DNA of 64,000 nucleotides from Mucilaginibacter endophyticus (GCF_003351025.1 NZ_QPCG01000005.1:505165-569164); one strand, 5' to 3'. Positions 7,912 through 17,269 are shown, counted from the stretch's first letter. The notes: a model not told the origin generated them from the sequence alone. Translations and numbers: made by a program.

Positions 7912-9078
7912 ATGACTACTCATCATATAAAATATTTATTCAGTGCTTTTTTAATCATTGTTTTTATCTCGTTCAGGCTTCCGGTATCAGCACAGCTATC
8001 TGCCGCGGTAAAGTATAAGCTAAACCTGCAGCACGATACATCTGCCCATAGTGTAATTGATGAAAGTTATCCAACAAGCTTAGCTGCCGGGCCCATATTA
8101 AACAAGCCTGTTACCGATAAAACTGATGCAGGCTTTGAAACAGAGCTGGAAAGCCAACTGGATACCCATGCAGGCCGCAAAAAGTTGCTTACCTATTTAA
8201 AGGATCTATCGGTAACTAATACCAATGAGGCAAACTATAACCAGGCTAAGGTTAAAACTTACTATAAGCTGGCCAATGTATTTGCCAAGCTGCATTTGTA
8301 CCCCTTGGCCATGAAATGCTTTTTTAAAGCGATGGCATTTAAAAATGATGGCAATAATCTTTTACCCGCAGCTTCTGATTCTTCGGGTACAGATACCACG
8401 GGCAGGCAATTACGCTTAAACAGCGGCTTGTTGGCTATTAATACTCAGGATGATTCGGTTTTTGTAAATAACCCCGTTCAACTGAAGGGTAAAAAGGAAA
8501 AGAAAAGTAAATCGATCACGTACAATCGTATTTTAAGCACTTTTGATGATGGGAAAAAAGCGGCGGCCTATGCTTTGCTATTTCATGTAAAGCAACCCAA
8601 ACCTGGCAAGCCGGCTGTGTTTGTGAGGGCTAATACAGGTCATACATTTATTACGCTTATTAAGTATAATACCGATTCAACTTCGGTTTCTGTTTCTTTC
8701 GGATTTTATCCTAAAAAGGATAACATATTTTCGGCCACGCCGTGGGAGCCGGAAACTTCAGGCACTTTTAAAAACGACGAAGCACACCAGTGGGACGAGG
8801 TTATGGGCAAGTTTATAACCGAGCGCCGCTTTAAACGAATCCTGAAGCTTACCCGTAATTACGACGGATTAGAGTATCATTTATCAAAGAATAACTGTAC
8901 GGATTTTGCTTTACAGGCAGCTTCATATGCCGGTTTTGGGGTTACCAATTCAAAAGGTTCATGGCCGCTGGGGCATGGTAATAATCCCGGAACAACGGGA
9001 CAAAGCATTATAGCCGGAGCGGTTTACGATAATGATCAGGCAGATTTGTTTATTGACTTTGATGAGGCTTTAAGATAA
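7912..9078 (+). CDS. Secreted protein with putative permuted papain-fold (NlpC/P60-like) domain
   Basis: 388 residues from the ATG at 7912; the upstream TTG at 7906 is less likely. A hydrophobic signal ends near LPVSAQ (residue 28). The middle region is lysine-rich and helical. The C-terminal third carries a His motif (ANTGHTFITLIKY) followed by a Cys motif (YHLSKNNCTDFALQAASYAGF). The order His-before-Cys and the NNCTDFA context fit circularly permuted papain-like hydrolases such as YiiX/LRAT-type proteins, which cleave amide or ester bonds in cell wall or lipids. This is a motif reading and not a full domain match. It ends 2 bp before a convergent LD-carboxypeptidase, another murein enzyme. 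Confidence 0.6.
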   Translation: MTTHHIKYLFSAFLIIVFISFRLPVSAQLSAAVKYKLNLQHDTSAHSVIDESYPTSLAAGPILNKPVTDKTDAGFETELESQLDTHAGRKKLLTYLKDLSVTNTNEANYNQAKVKTYYKLANVFAKLHLYPLAMKCFFKAMAFKNDGNNLLPAASDSSGTDTTGRQLRLNSGLLAINTQDDSVFVNNPVQLKGKKEKKSKSITYNRILSTFDDGKKAAAYALLFHVKQPKPGKPAVFVRANTGHTFITLIKYNTDSTSVSVSFGFYPKKDNIFSATPWEPETSGTFKNDEAHQWDEVMGKFITERRFKRILKLTRNYDGLEYHLSKNNCTDFALQAASYAGFGVTNSKGSWPLGHGNNPGTTGQSIIAGAVYDNDQADLFIDFDEALR

Positions 9079-9080
9079 GA

Positions 9081-10109
9081 TTACAACGATTTGAGCGTAC
9101 TCCCTTCAGCGCCAACCTCAAGAATATGTCTTACCCCGCATTTTAGCGCGAAATTGTTTTTCTGATGTCCTACCGGGAAATCAAAGCAAATGGGATAATT
9201 GTATTCTTTTACTTTTTCGGTAACGATATCATAAATGGTGTGGCCAAATTCTTCGCCTTCAATATCGGGTTTAAGTTGAAAACCGCCAATGATGAGCCCG
9301 GCCAGGTTTGAAAGTTTACCGCTTTGTTTCAGGTTCCAGAACATGCGGTCGATATTGTAGAGGTACTCATGGGTATCCTCAACAAATAAGATCTTGCCGT
9401 CGGTATGCAAATCAGATGGCGTACCTGACAGTGTCGCGATCAGGCTCAGGTTTCCACCTACCAGGGTAGCTTCGGCTTTCCCATAACGGTTTTGTGCAAC
9501 TGGAGGTGAAGAATAACTAAGACTTTCGCCGGTCAAAGCCTGCCTGATGGATTGAATAGTGGCAATCTGCATGGCATCAGCTTTTGTCCAATCATCCGGA
9601 AAGCTGTTGCACATTTTTGAATGGATGGTTGCTATCCCGAAATTACGGTTAATATGGCAATGTAACGCGGTAATATCACTAAAGCCGATGAGCCATTTAG
9701 GGTGCTTTTTAAAGTATTTAAAATTTAAACGATCAATAACCCTGACCAGGCCATAGCCGCCCCTTGCACACATGATGGCTTTAATTTCCGGATCATCCAA
9801 CATCTGCTGCAGATCTGCTATGCGCTCTTCATCCGTCCCGCCGTATATAAAATCCTTTTTGCCTGTGTTATCGCCTATAACTATATTAAAGCCCCAGCTT
9901 TGCATGAGTTGTACGGCCGGTAAAATTTCGGCCAGGCTCATATACCCTGAAGGACTGACAATGCCTATGGTATCTCCCGGTTTTAAATAGGGCGGTATTT
10001 TATGACTGGCTTTAGCAATGGAATTTTCGGGCGTATTCGCCCATGCCCTTGATGTTGACAGTGCAGCACCGGCAGTTACTAATGAGGAGATGAAGCGTTT
10101 TCTGTCCAT
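9081..10109 (-). CDS. LD-carboxypeptidase (peptidase family S66)
   Basis: 342 residues. S66 enzymes remove the terminal D-Ala of murein tetrapeptides or hydrolyse microcin C-like conjugates. Visible motifs are TIGIVSPSGYMS (start of the N-domain), IMCARGGYGLVR, LIGFSDITALH with the nucleophile Ser144, ILFVEDTHE with the likely catalytic Glu, and FPVGHQKNN with the catalytic His. The N-terminus DRKRFISSLVTAGAALSTSRAWA is an export signal with a Tat-like RKRF start, so this is a periplasmic form, unlike cytosolic E. coli LdcA. It converges on the papain-like gene and is divergent from the FGE-like gene. Confidence 0.88.
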   Translation of the reverse strand: MDRKRFISSLVTAGAALSTSRAWANTPENSIAKASHKIPPYLKPGDTIGIVSPSGYMSLAEILPAVQLMQSWGFNIVIGDNTGKKDFIYGGTDEERIADLQQMLDDPEIKAIMCARGGYGLVRVIDRLNFKYFKKHPKWLIGFSDITALHCHINRNFGIATIHSKMCNSFPDDWTKADAMQIATIQSIRQALTGESLSYSSPPVAQNRYGKAEATLVGGNLSLIATLSGTPSDLHTDGKILFVEDTHEYLYNIDRMFWNLKQSGKLSNLAGLIIGGFQLKPDIEGEEFGHTIYDIVTEKVKEYNYPICFDFPVGHQKNNFALKCGVRHILEVGAEGSTLKSL

Positions 10110-10205
10110 TTTTGTTGCTGCATTTTTGATGCAACAAGGTTGATAAAATTATGAAAAACGAGAGAAAACTAATTAACGCCGGTTGGGTAATATTTTATAT
10201 CCTAC

Positions 10206-10241
10206 AATCTTTACAAAAATGATGTTCCTGATGTAAAGATT
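10206..10241. promoter_or_regulatory. Inverted repeat in the LdcA/FGE divergent promoter region
   Basis: AATCTTTACA (10206-10215) and TGTAAAGATT (10232-10241) are exact complements with a 16-nt spacer, ending 16 bp before the FGE-like start codon. It could be an operator or a leader hairpin. Confidence 0.4.
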
Positions 10242-10257
10242 ACTAAGTTTGAATTTG

Positions 10258-11523
10258 ATGAAAAGCAAACATATTTCTCTTCCCGGAATTATAACTGCCC
10301 TACTGCTGTCTTCAGCGATTTTTCAGGGTTGCCATACCGCCGATCATAAAGAACAAAACAAAACTGATACTGCAACTTCGCGGCCTGCAACTGCCACTTC
10401 CGCCGCCGGCTTTAAAGTTAAGGCAGCTATTTCGTGCACTAAAAATGGCATGATCAGGGAGGATAGTATTTTGTATATGCACCAGGGAGGTGAGTCTTTT
10501 CAGCCCACTATTGTTAATGTGAACAATATGGCGGTTAACCAAACGAATAACGATATGGCCTGGATTCCGGGTGGTACATTTAGTATGGGTGGCGTAAACC
10601 CTACCGGCATGACCGATGGCGGCATGGAAGCCATGGATGATGCGAGGCCTGTTCACCGGGTATTGGTTGATGGCTTTTATATGGACAAAAACGAGGTGAC
10701 TAACGCGCAGTTTGTCAAATTTGTAAAAGCTACCGGCTACATAACTGTGGCCGAGCAAAAGCCAACTGCCGAAGAGTTTCCGGGTGTACCTGCTGAAGAT
10801 CTGGTTGCCGGATCGGTTGTTTTTACCCCACCAAATCAAAAAGTGCCATTAGATGATATTTCGCAATGGTGGTCGTATAAAAAAGGTGCAGATTGGAGGC
10901 ATCCGCTTGGGCCTGGGTCCGATCTAAAAGGGAAAGAGAATTTCCCGGTGGTACAAGTGGCCTGGGAGGATGCTGCCGCTTATGCAAAATGGGCGGGAAA
11001 ACGTTTGCCTACAGAAGCTGAGTGGGAATTTGCTGCAAGGGGAGGCAAAGCCGGCGAGTTATATCCCTGGGGAAACCAGTTAAAACAGAACGGCCGGTGG
11101 ATGGCCAATATATTTCAGGGATCGTTCCCTAACCGTGATAATGCCGAAGATGGTGAAACAGGTCTTGGCCCGGTAAAAAAATATCCGGCTAATGCTTACG
11201 GTTTATATGACATGGCGGGTAACGCCTGGGAGTGGTGTGCCGACTGGTACCGTAATGACTATTATAATAGTTTCAATCCAAATGTAGTTGCCCGCAACCC
11301 AAAAGGCCCGGCCGATTCATATGATCCGCAGGAGCCCGGACAAAAGAAGAAGGTACAAAGAGGAGGCTCGTTTTTATGTACCGATCAATATTGTATGCGC
11401 TATATGGTGGGTTCAAGAGGTAAGGGCGAATATCGTTCAGCAACAAACCACGTTGGTTTCAGGTGCGTGCAGGATACTAAGCAAAGTAATCAAACAAAAC
11501 AGGTTACTCAAAAATCGCTTTAG
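10258..11523 (+). CDS. Formylglycine-generating-enzyme (FGE/SUMF1) family lipoprotein
   Basis: 421 residues from the ATG at 10258; a TTG at 10249 is the alternative. The signal ends in a lipobox IFQGC (Cys25). The FGE-sulfatase domain starts at MAWIPGGTFSMGG and includes VHRVLVDGFYMDKNEVTNAQF, RLPTEAEWEFAARGG, GLYDMAGNAWEWCADWY and RGGSFLCTDQYCMRY. Both redox cysteines of true FGEs are present (Cys374 and Cys379), with the GFRC ending. It could therefore be an active oxidase converting Cys to formylglycine in exported sulfatases, rather than one of the many inactive relatives. No sulfatase gene is in the window. Confidence 0.85.
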   Translation: MKSKHISLPGIITALLLSSAIFQGCHTADHKEQNKTDTATSRPATATSAAGFKVKAAISCTKNGMIREDSILYMHQGGESFQPTIVNVNNMAVNQTNNDMAWIPGGTFSMGGVNPTGMTDGGMEAMDDARPVHRVLVDGFYMDKNEVTNAQFVKFVKATGYITVAEQKPTAEEFPGVPAEDLVAGSVVFTPPNQKVPLDDISQWWSYKKGADWRHPLGPGSDLKGKENFPVVQVAWEDAAAYAKWAGKRLPTEAEWEFAARGGKAGELYPWGNQLKQNGRWMANIFQGSFPNRDNAEDGETGLGPVKKYPANAYGLYDMAGNAWEWCADWYRNDYYNSFNPNVVARNPKGPADSYDPQEPGQKKKVQRGGSFLCTDQYCMRYMVGSRGKGEYRSATNHVGFRCVQDTKQSNQTKQVTQKSL

Positions 11524-11841
11524 GATGTGAACAGTGCAGATAGCTTTTGACTTACGCTTTTAAGCTTTTCAAAAAGGTTATAAAAAAAGAAGCACTCCTG
11601 TTGGGCAGGAATGCGTTCTAACCAATTATAAACCTAAATTATGAGAAGAGATGTAAACCCGGGGTCGAACCGGAGTCGCTGCCTGTCAGCTATTCACATG
11701 ATGGTACAAATATACGTGTAATCCGTACAATTATTGTCATCTTAATATGAAAATTTTACTTTTATTGGTATTCTGCTATAAATGACAGTCGGTTTATGGA
11801 TAATTTGCAACGATTTATAACAGAAGCTTTACAAAACCGGA
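11524..11841. other. 318-bp intergenic region with one imperfect hairpin
   Basis: GCACTCCTG (11592-11600) pairs with CAGGAATGC (11606-11614) with one mismatch, loop TTGGG. There is no U-tract, so it is at most a weak terminator for the FGE-like gene. A 26-codon ORF at 11641-11721 follows a SusC-like leader phrase (AACCAATTATAAACCTAAAT), but its product resembles nothing known. No convincing gene is seen. Confidence 0.4.
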
Positions 11842-12573
11842 TCAGGTCCTTCTGCTTTCAACCGTGTAAACAAAACTTTCGGCTTTGTAATAGCCCAGAT
11901 TATACTCCATGGGGCGCTCGCCCTGATCATAAACAAACCTTTTTCTGAATAAGACGGGACTGCCGTTTTCAATTTCAAGCTTATCGGCTATAAATTTATT
12001 AGCTTCAATAGCACTGATCTCTTCTTTTGACAGGTTTGCTACAGTAGAGTATTCATCCTCAAGCATTTCATAAAGCGGGCGCTTAAAATCTTCTTCGCCT
12101 GTAAGGCCTATCCGCGGATGAAAATAAGATATGAAATAAACAAAGGGATTATCGCTGCTGCCACGTAACCGTTCCATTTTTACAATCTTTTTATCGGTAC
12201 TGATATCAAAAAAGCTGGCGGTACTCTCATCCGGAAATACCCAGCTCACATGCAGCTCGTAATTTTTTACGTTGATGCCCCTCGCTTTCATTTCCTGCGA
12301 AAAGCTGAGCCAGTTCATAGATTTTGAACTTATTTTGGAACTGGCAACCTTGGTGCCGAAGCCTTTTTTACGGATCAGCAGCTCGTCATAAACCAATTTA
12401 TTAATAGCCTGGCGCAGTGTGGTACGGGATATAGCCAGTTTTTTAGCCAGTTCAACTTCATTGGGCAGTAACTTACCTGCCTGGTACGCAGGATCTTTAA
12501 TCAGTTCGCGAAGCAATTGCTCGGCTTGTATATGTAGAGGCACAGGGCTCTTATGGTCGATAGATAATTTCAT
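11842..12573 (-). CDS. GntR-family transcriptional regulator, HutC subfamily (UTRA)
   Basis: 243 residues from the ATG whose complement is at 12571-12573. The in-frame extension to 12732 lacks family similarity. The winged helix comprises SPVPLHIQAEQLLRELI, GKLLPNEVELAKKLAISRTTLRQAINKLVYDELLIRKKGFGTKVA. The C-terminal UTRA domain (from about residue 85) binds a small effector, as in NagR/YvoA or TreR; LEIENGSPVLFRKRFVYDQGERPMEYNLGYYKAE is typical. It is divergent from the six-hairpin glycosidase gene and probably controls it and itself in response to a sugar or sugar phosphate. Confidence 0.88.
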   Translation of the reverse strand: MKLSIDHKSPVPLHIQAEQLLRELIKDPAYQAGKLLPNEVELAKKLAISRTTLRQAINKLVYDELLIRKKGFGTKVASSKISSKSMNWLSFSQEMKARGINVKNYELHVSWVFPDESTASFFDISTDKKIVKMERLRGSSDNPFVYFISYFHPRIGLTGEEDFKRPLYEMLEDEYSTVANLSKEEISAIEANKFIADKLEIENGSPVLFRKRFVYDQGERPMEYNLGYYKAESFVYTVESRRT

Positions 12574-12631
12574 AGTGGTTTTTACTAACCTTAATGAGTT
12601 TAATTGCGGTAAAGATAATAAAAAGCTTAAC

Positions 12632-12680
12632 CATGTATTTACATGATTAAGGCCGGTGTTTTTAAATTGGTATATACAAT
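12632..12680. promoter_or_regulatory. Candidate GntR operators in the 309-bp divergent region
   Basis: CATGTA-TT-TACATG (12632-12645) is a perfect palindrome. ATTGGTATATACAAT (12666-12680) has the GTATATAC core and resembles NagR/HutC-type sites. Both lie 60-110 bp upstream of the GntR start and about 200 bp upstream of the glycosidase. The rest of 12574-12882 shows no other clear element. Confidence 0.4.
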
Positions 12681-12882
12681 GTAGCTGATTGTTTGGCATT
12701 GAAAAACGCAGTGGCGAGATTAGCTTATCCATTAACGACTAATTTCTCCGGGTTAAATAATTATTTGAAGTTTTGATACTAAATGTTCATACAAATAGTT
12801 GTTTGTTGTTTAGCTGAAGCCTTGATTTTTATTGAGCGGAAAGTTGATTATTACTGATAAATTTACCTGATTATTACTATAG

Positions 12883-14184
12883 ATGAACCTGTTAAGATCA
12901 ATCCTATTATCTGTTGCAATTACTATTCCGGGAATCCTGTTGGCGCAAAGCCGCGCATTTGACAAGGAACTGGCAAACAAAATCATGACCGATAGTCGCC
13001 TGGATACGGTTGAGGCCCGTGCTTTACGGTTGTTGACCGGCTTTACCGCGGGTACTTCATACGGCGAAATCTGGATCCGCGATTTTAATACATTTATTGA
13101 AGGCTCGTTACGGGTACATAGCAGGGAGGAGGTAAAAGAAAAGCTGTTGCTGTTTTTTAAGATCCAGGGTAAAGACGGTAACATCCCCGATGGTGCTATT
13201 CATAAAGACCAGGCGAACGGGGGGTATCAATATTTATATTCAGAACTGGCACCCGGTTGGGCTATTCATAAAAATACGGTCGAGACCGACCAGGAGTCAT
13301 CGCTAATCCAGGCGGTTAAAAAGTATATTGATATCACCGGAGATAAAAGCATTTTAACTGATACCATTGGCGGCCGGACGGTAATACAACGTATGGAAGA
13401 TGCGATGAACTACATCCTGAAATATCGCTGGTCGGCTAAATATAATTTGGTTATCGGCGCTACTACAGTTGATTGGGGCGATGTGCAAACGCAGAAAGGT
13501 TGGGGCGTAGCCGTCAATGATAAAACAAAATGGACAATTGATATTTATGATAACGCGATGTTTTTGCTGGCCATACATGATTTTCTGGCTATGAAGCCTG
13601 CCGGCTATAAAGCATCCCGTTATTGGGGAGATATAGCCATCGGAATGAAACTTAGAACACGGCATTACCTATGGGATAAAAAAGCGAGGAAATATATTCC
13701 GCACATTTATCTTGACAGCTCACCATTTCCTCCTTCATTTAATGAAAAACAGATCCTTTATCTCGGCGGCACTATATGTGCTGTAAAAGCAGGGCTGAAT
13801 ACGCCGAAGGAGATAGCCGATATCAATAACCAATTTCTGAAAGCAGCTTCTAAAGAAAAGTGCGCAACCATCGGCCTTACCGTTTATCCGCCATATCCTC
13901 TTGAACAATTTCCGAACATACCACCTTATACATACCAAAACGGCGGGGACTGGACATGGTTTGGCGGACGCATGATAGCTCCATTAATTGAAAACGATAT
14001 GGTTAATGAAGCGTACACCGAATTAAGCCCGATGATTGACCGGGTACTGAAGAATAAAGGTTTTTTTGAATGGTACGACGTGAGAACGGGGGAAGCGAAA
14101 GGCTCCGGCGATTTCAGAGGAGAAGCCGGTGTGCTTTATGAAGCCATAAACAGGCTGTGCGCCTGGGCGAAAATTCATTCGTAA
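12883..14184 (+). CDS. Secreted six-hairpin (alpha/alpha)6 glycoside hydrolase
   Basis: 433 residues with a signal peptide ending near ILLAQS. The sequence has the acid-rich motifs of (alpha/alpha)6-barrel glycosidases: GEIWIRDFNTFIEGSL, HKNTVETDQESSLIQAVKKYIDITGD, ATTVDWGDVQ, NGGDWTWFGGRMIAPLIE and GSGDFRGEAGVLYEAI. These resemble the GH37/GH63/GH125 type of fold, but I cannot assign a family number or substrate. The D-E pairs in RDF and GDW are candidate catalytic residues. The HutC-type regulator gene is divergent, so induction by a sugar is plausible. Confidence 0.7.
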   Translation: MNLLRSILLSVAITIPGILLAQSRAFDKELANKIMTDSRLDTVEARALRLLTGFTAGTSYGEIWIRDFNTFIEGSLRVHSREEVKEKLLLFFKIQGKDGNIPDGAIHKDQANGGYQYLYSELAPGWAIHKNTVETDQESSLIQAVKKYIDITGDKSILTDTIGGRTVIQRMEDAMNYILKYRWSAKYNLVIGATTVDWGDVQTQKGWGVAVNDKTKWTIDIYDNAMFLLAIHDFLAMKPAGYKASRYWGDIAIGMKLRTRHYLWDKKARKYIPHIYLDSSPFPPSFNEKQILYLGGTICAVKAGLNTPKEIADINNQFLKAASKEKCATIGLTVYPPYPLEQFPNIPPYTYQNGGDWTWFGGRMIAPLIENDMVNEAYTELSPMIDRVLKNKGFFEWYDVRTGEAKGSGDFRGEAGVLYEAINRLCAWAKIHS

Positions 14185-14344
14185 CTGTTTGATTTTTAGT
14201 GTTTTTTGATATGTAAAACTTGTGGTGGTAATTGACCTGGCAACAAAACCTGAAAGTATAGCGTATAACAATCGGTTCTGCGTTGCAGAGGCAAGTTGAC
14301 TATCAATACCTTTTTTAATTAAAACATATTTAGAAGCTCTTTTA

Positions 14345-15727
14345 ATGAGAAATAACAATTACTTCATTCGCATGGCAGCCGCTTTGCTCATTGTAGCATG
14401 TTTTGCCGGATGTTCCAAAAGCGTAAATAAAATTGAAAAGCCGGTAGCGGCTATTCCGGAGCAGGTTAACGCGCAACAAAGTTTGGCAACTGCAGCGGTT
14501 AGTACCTACACCTACACCGTTAAAACTACCGACTGGATGGTTGATGGCACCAAGATCCCGGCAGGGGCAACCATATATGTTCCGGCAGGCAAACGAGGCT
14601 CTTTGCTGCTTAAAAATCTTAAAGGAACAGCCGCCGCACCCATCATAATCACTAACAAAGGTGGCAGGGTATCTTTTACTACCGAAACCACAGCCTCATA
14701 CGCGTTTAAGACACAAAATTGTCAATACTTTAAAGTGATGGGCAATGGCGTATCAACAATTAAGTATGGTTTTGATGTAAACGGAGGCAACATCGGCATG
14801 ACCATGGACGATCTGAGCACAGATTTTGAAATTGCGGCCGTTGAGGTACGCAACAGTGGTTTTGCAGGTATCATGGCTAAAACAGATCCTACATGCGATG
14901 TTGCAACTCAGCGTGGCCGGTTTGTGATGAAAAACGTTTTTATTCATGATAACTATGTTCATAAAACCGGAGGCGAAGGTCTTTACATCGGAAACTCATT
15001 TTACGAAGACGGTGTTTCAACATCATGTGGTACTGTATTGCCTCACGATGTAGTGAATGCCAAGATCTATAGAAACCTGGTTGATTCAACCGGTTCAGAA
15101 GGTATCCAGGTTGGTAGCGCTACCTCTGGCTGCGAGATTTACAGTAACACAGTTAAAAACCCGGGACGGAGCCCTTTTTCTGCATACCAGGATAACGGGA
15201 TCCAGATAGGTGAAGGTACAGGTGGTAAATGTTATAATAATCTGGTAAAAAATGCGCCAGGTAACGGTATTATCGTTTTGGGCTGGGGTGATAACGTAGT
15301 GTTTAACAACTATATTATAAACACAAAATCGTATGGTATTTTTGCAGATTCGAGGTATACTCCGGGAAAAAACTTCCAGTTTATCAATAATACCATCATT
15401 GGTTCGGTATTAGGCGGGATTAAGCTAAACTCTGAAACTATTCCGATGAATACTGTTATTAATAACGTACTTATACAATCGGCATCGGTGCAGGCCATCA
15501 TCAGAAAAAGCACAGGTGTAAAGCTCACCGCCTCAAATAATTATGTAAGCACAGATGTAAATACCTGTAAGTTTGTAAACTACGGAGCAGATAACTTTCA
15601 CCTGCAATCATCGTCGCCGCTTATTAATAAAGGCGCCAACGTTTTATCGTATGGTGTAAAATTTGATTATTATAACGCTGTGCGTCCTTCAGGTTCTGCG
15701 TTTGACATTGGTGCTACTGAATATTAA
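14345..15727 (+). CDS. Right-handed parallel beta-helix lipoprotein
   Basis: 460 residues with a lipoprotein signal (lipobox CFAGC, Cys at residue 23). The body shows short repeating strands such as CEIYSNTVKNPG, GKCYNNLVKNAPGNGI, NVVFNNYIINTKSYGI and FQFINNTIIGSVLGGI, the turn pattern of right-handed beta-helices (pectate lyase, PL6/NosD type). Proteins with this fold bind or cleave polysaccharides; no catalytic site can be assigned. The ending FDIGATEY is common in this group. It follows the six-hairpin glycosidase on the same strand after 160 bp and ends at a strong hairpin terminator. Confidence 0.75.
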   Translation: MRNNNYFIRMAAALLIVACFAGCSKSVNKIEKPVAAIPEQVNAQQSLATAAVSTYTYTVKTTDWMVDGTKIPAGATIYVPAGKRGSLLLKNLKGTAAAPIIITNKGGRVSFTTETTASYAFKTQNCQYFKVMGNGVSTIKYGFDVNGGNIGMTMDDLSTDFEIAAVEVRNSGFAGIMAKTDPTCDVATQRGRFVMKNVFIHDNYVHKTGGEGLYIGNSFYEDGVSTSCGTVLPHDVVNAKIYRNLVDSTGSEGIQVGSATSGCEIYSNTVKNPGRSPFSAYQDNGIQIGEGTGGKCYNNLVKNAPGNGIIVLGWGDNVVFNNYIINTKSYGIFADSRYTPGKNFQFINNTIIGSVLGGIKLNSETIPMNTVINNVLIQSASVQAIIRKSTGVKLTASNNYVSTDVNTCKFVNYGADNFHLQSSSPLINKGANVLSYGVKFDYYNAVRPSGSAFDIGATEY

Positions 15728-15746
15728 TATTAACCATAATTGGTAT

Positions 15747-15780
15747 AAAAAGCGCTTTAGTTTTTACTAAAGCGCTTTTT
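15747..15780. terminator. Bidirectional intrinsic terminator
   Basis: A perfect 15-bp stem (15747-15761 and 15766-15780) with a TTTT loop; AAAAAGCGC/GCGCTTTTT ends give a U-tract in both directions. It separates the converging beta-helix and DHFR-like genes. Confidence 0.9.
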
Positions 15781-15836
15781 ATGTTATGGACCTTCAAATT
15801 ACTTTTTTCTAACCCAACCCTTTCCCGGAAAAACTG

Positions 15837-16400
15837 TTATTTTTTTATCTCATAACACAGTTCCACCATTCCGTTTTTGTAGGCTGTTACGTTGCTTAAG
15901 TGCAGGGCCTTTTCTTGCCCTATCTGATCAAAAAATGGTGTTCCATCTCCCAAAATAATCGGTAAAATGGATTGCCTTATTTCGTCGGCCAGATTTAAAC
16001 GGATGAAATCTTTGGCAAGCTCTGCACCGCCAACAAGCCAGACATTTTTATAATTTGGTTTTAGTTTTTCGTTAACGAGTTTTTCCAGGTCGCCCGAGTA
16101 TATTTCAACGTTTTGCCGTTCAACAGGCATGTCTCTGTGGGTTAACACAATTGTAGGAATATCGCCGTAAACCCATCCGTATGATTTTGAAAGCTCCAGC
16201 GCGAGCTCATAGGTGCGGGACCCCATGATGTAGCAATCTATCTTTTTAAGAAACTCTGCTGCTTCCTCCTGGGTAACGGTAACTCCTTTTTCATAGTTGT
16301 CGGATGTTTCAAACCATGAAATACTATTGTCTTTTCTGGCAATATAGCCATCAAGACTTGATACCATGTGGATAGTTATTTTAAATGGATCTGTAGCCAT
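15837..16400 (-). CDS. Dihydrofolate reductase-like (RibD C-terminal) family protein
   Basis: 187 residues. The fold of DHFR/RibD reductases is seen in ITIHMVSSLDGYIARKDN, YIMGSRTYE, IPTIVLTHRDM, VWLVGGAELAKDFIRLNLADEIRQSILPIILGDGTPFF. The NADPH-binding GGAEL turn and the GDGTPFF ending are standard for the YyaP/YwjB-type group. These are small cytosolic reductases with mostly unknown substrates; it is not the main FolA. It is monocistronic, ending at the shared terminator. Confidence 0.85.
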   Translation of the reverse strand: MATDPFKITIHMVSSLDGYIARKDNSISWFETSDNYEKGVTVTQEEAAEFLKKIDCYIMGSRTYELALELSKSYGWVYGDIPTIVLTHRDMPVERQNVEIYSGDLEKLVNEKLKPNYKNVWLVGGAELAKDFIRLNLADEIRQSILPIILGDGTPFFDQIGQEKALHLSNVTAYKNGMVELCYEIKK

Positions 16401-16561
16401 TTTATGTTATTTTACAGGATTGCTGTCGGTTTATTTGGGACGAAAGGCTTCCTCCATTTTTAAAACAATCAGTTCAAAATGGAAGCCATACAAATGTAGA
16501 AAAAGAGATTACTGTTACAAACAGCCGGTGTTATTTCAGCAGGAAGTTAGGCAACTTTTTC

Positions 16562-17269
16562 CTATTCAAAAAGCCTGGCAAAGTGGTTTTCCAAATGATT
16601 ACGCATGCCATTACGGAGCATTTCGGCAGATCCTTTTTCAATCAGGTCGATGAGTCCGGCGTGCGATACGAACTTTTTATGTTTTACAGGTTTTTTCAAT
16701 AAGCCGCTCTGGTGCACATAATCAAATACCGGCAGCAGCATTTTCTGAAACTTGCGAAGCGTTTCGTTGCCGGTGATATCGTATAGCTTTCCATGGAAAC
16801 GGATCTCCTGTTCAACATCAAAAATAACAGCCTGGGAAGAAGACGTCTCTACCGAAACAATTGCGCGCAGCTCGGCAATGTCTTCCGGCTTTACGCGTTC
16901 AATAATAAAATCGGCCATCCCGATTTCCAACGCCAGCCGCATTTCAAAAATCTCTTTTAGGGTAGATTTGTCAAGTATCTCCGGGTTCATGCTTTTTTCA
17001 AGGATAGAAACCAAATCCGGGCTGGTAAGTACCGCGCCGCGTTTTTTCTTTGAATCTATCAGCCCCATCAGCCTTAACCTCAGCAAGGCTTCCCTGATCA
17101 CAGTACGGCTTACACCAAGCGCATCGGCCAATTCCAGCTCTTTCGGAATAGGATCTCCAACCTTAAACTTTTTTTCAATAAACAGTTCAACCAGATTCTT
17201 TTCTACCCGGTCTACCAGCGAACTGGTATCTATGTTTTTTATGCTTTGAATAAGGCCGTTGCTCTTCAT
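16562..17269 (-). CDS. FadR-type GntR regulator, likely repressor of the sialic-acid locus (NanR-like)
   Basis: 235 residues from the ATG complement at 17267-17269, preceded by an A/G-rich stretch; longer in-frame starts reach 17383 without family support. The winged helix lies near residues 20-80: KKFKVGDPIPKELELADALGVSRTVIREALLRLRLMGLIDSKKKRGAVL. The C-terminal all-helical FCD effector domain contains LKEIFEMRLALEIGMADFII and EIRFHGKLYDITGNETLRKF, with His and Asp/Glu residues of the type that bind a metal and an organic acid. It is divergent from the sialic-acid susC gene, with a perfect palindrome between them. E. coli NanR is also FadR-type, which supports but does not prove the role. 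Confidence 0.82.
   Translation of the reverse strand: MKSNGLIQSIKNIDTSSLVDRVEKNLVELFIEKKFKVGDPIPKELELADALGVSRTVIREALLRLRLMGLIDSKKKRGAVLTSPDLVSILEKSMNPEILDKSTLKEIFEMRLALEIGMADFIIERVKPEDIAELRAIVSVETSSSQAVIFDVEQEIRFHGKLYDITGNETLRKFQKMLLPVFDYVHQSGLLKKPVKHKKFVSHAGLIDLIEKGSAEMLRNGMRNHLENHFARLFE

Noticed and set aside
11641..11721. 26-codon ORF after a SusC-like leader phrase, with a segment (CCCGGGGTCGAACCGG) that resembles a tRNA T arm on the minus strand
   Set aside because: The remaining tRNA arms cannot be paired and the peptide matches nothing; it may be debris of a tRNA or susC gene, but I cannot support either.
16366..16653. Plus-strand frame between the DHFR-like and regulator genes
   Set aside because: It overlaps both real genes on the other strand and its product has no recognisable features.
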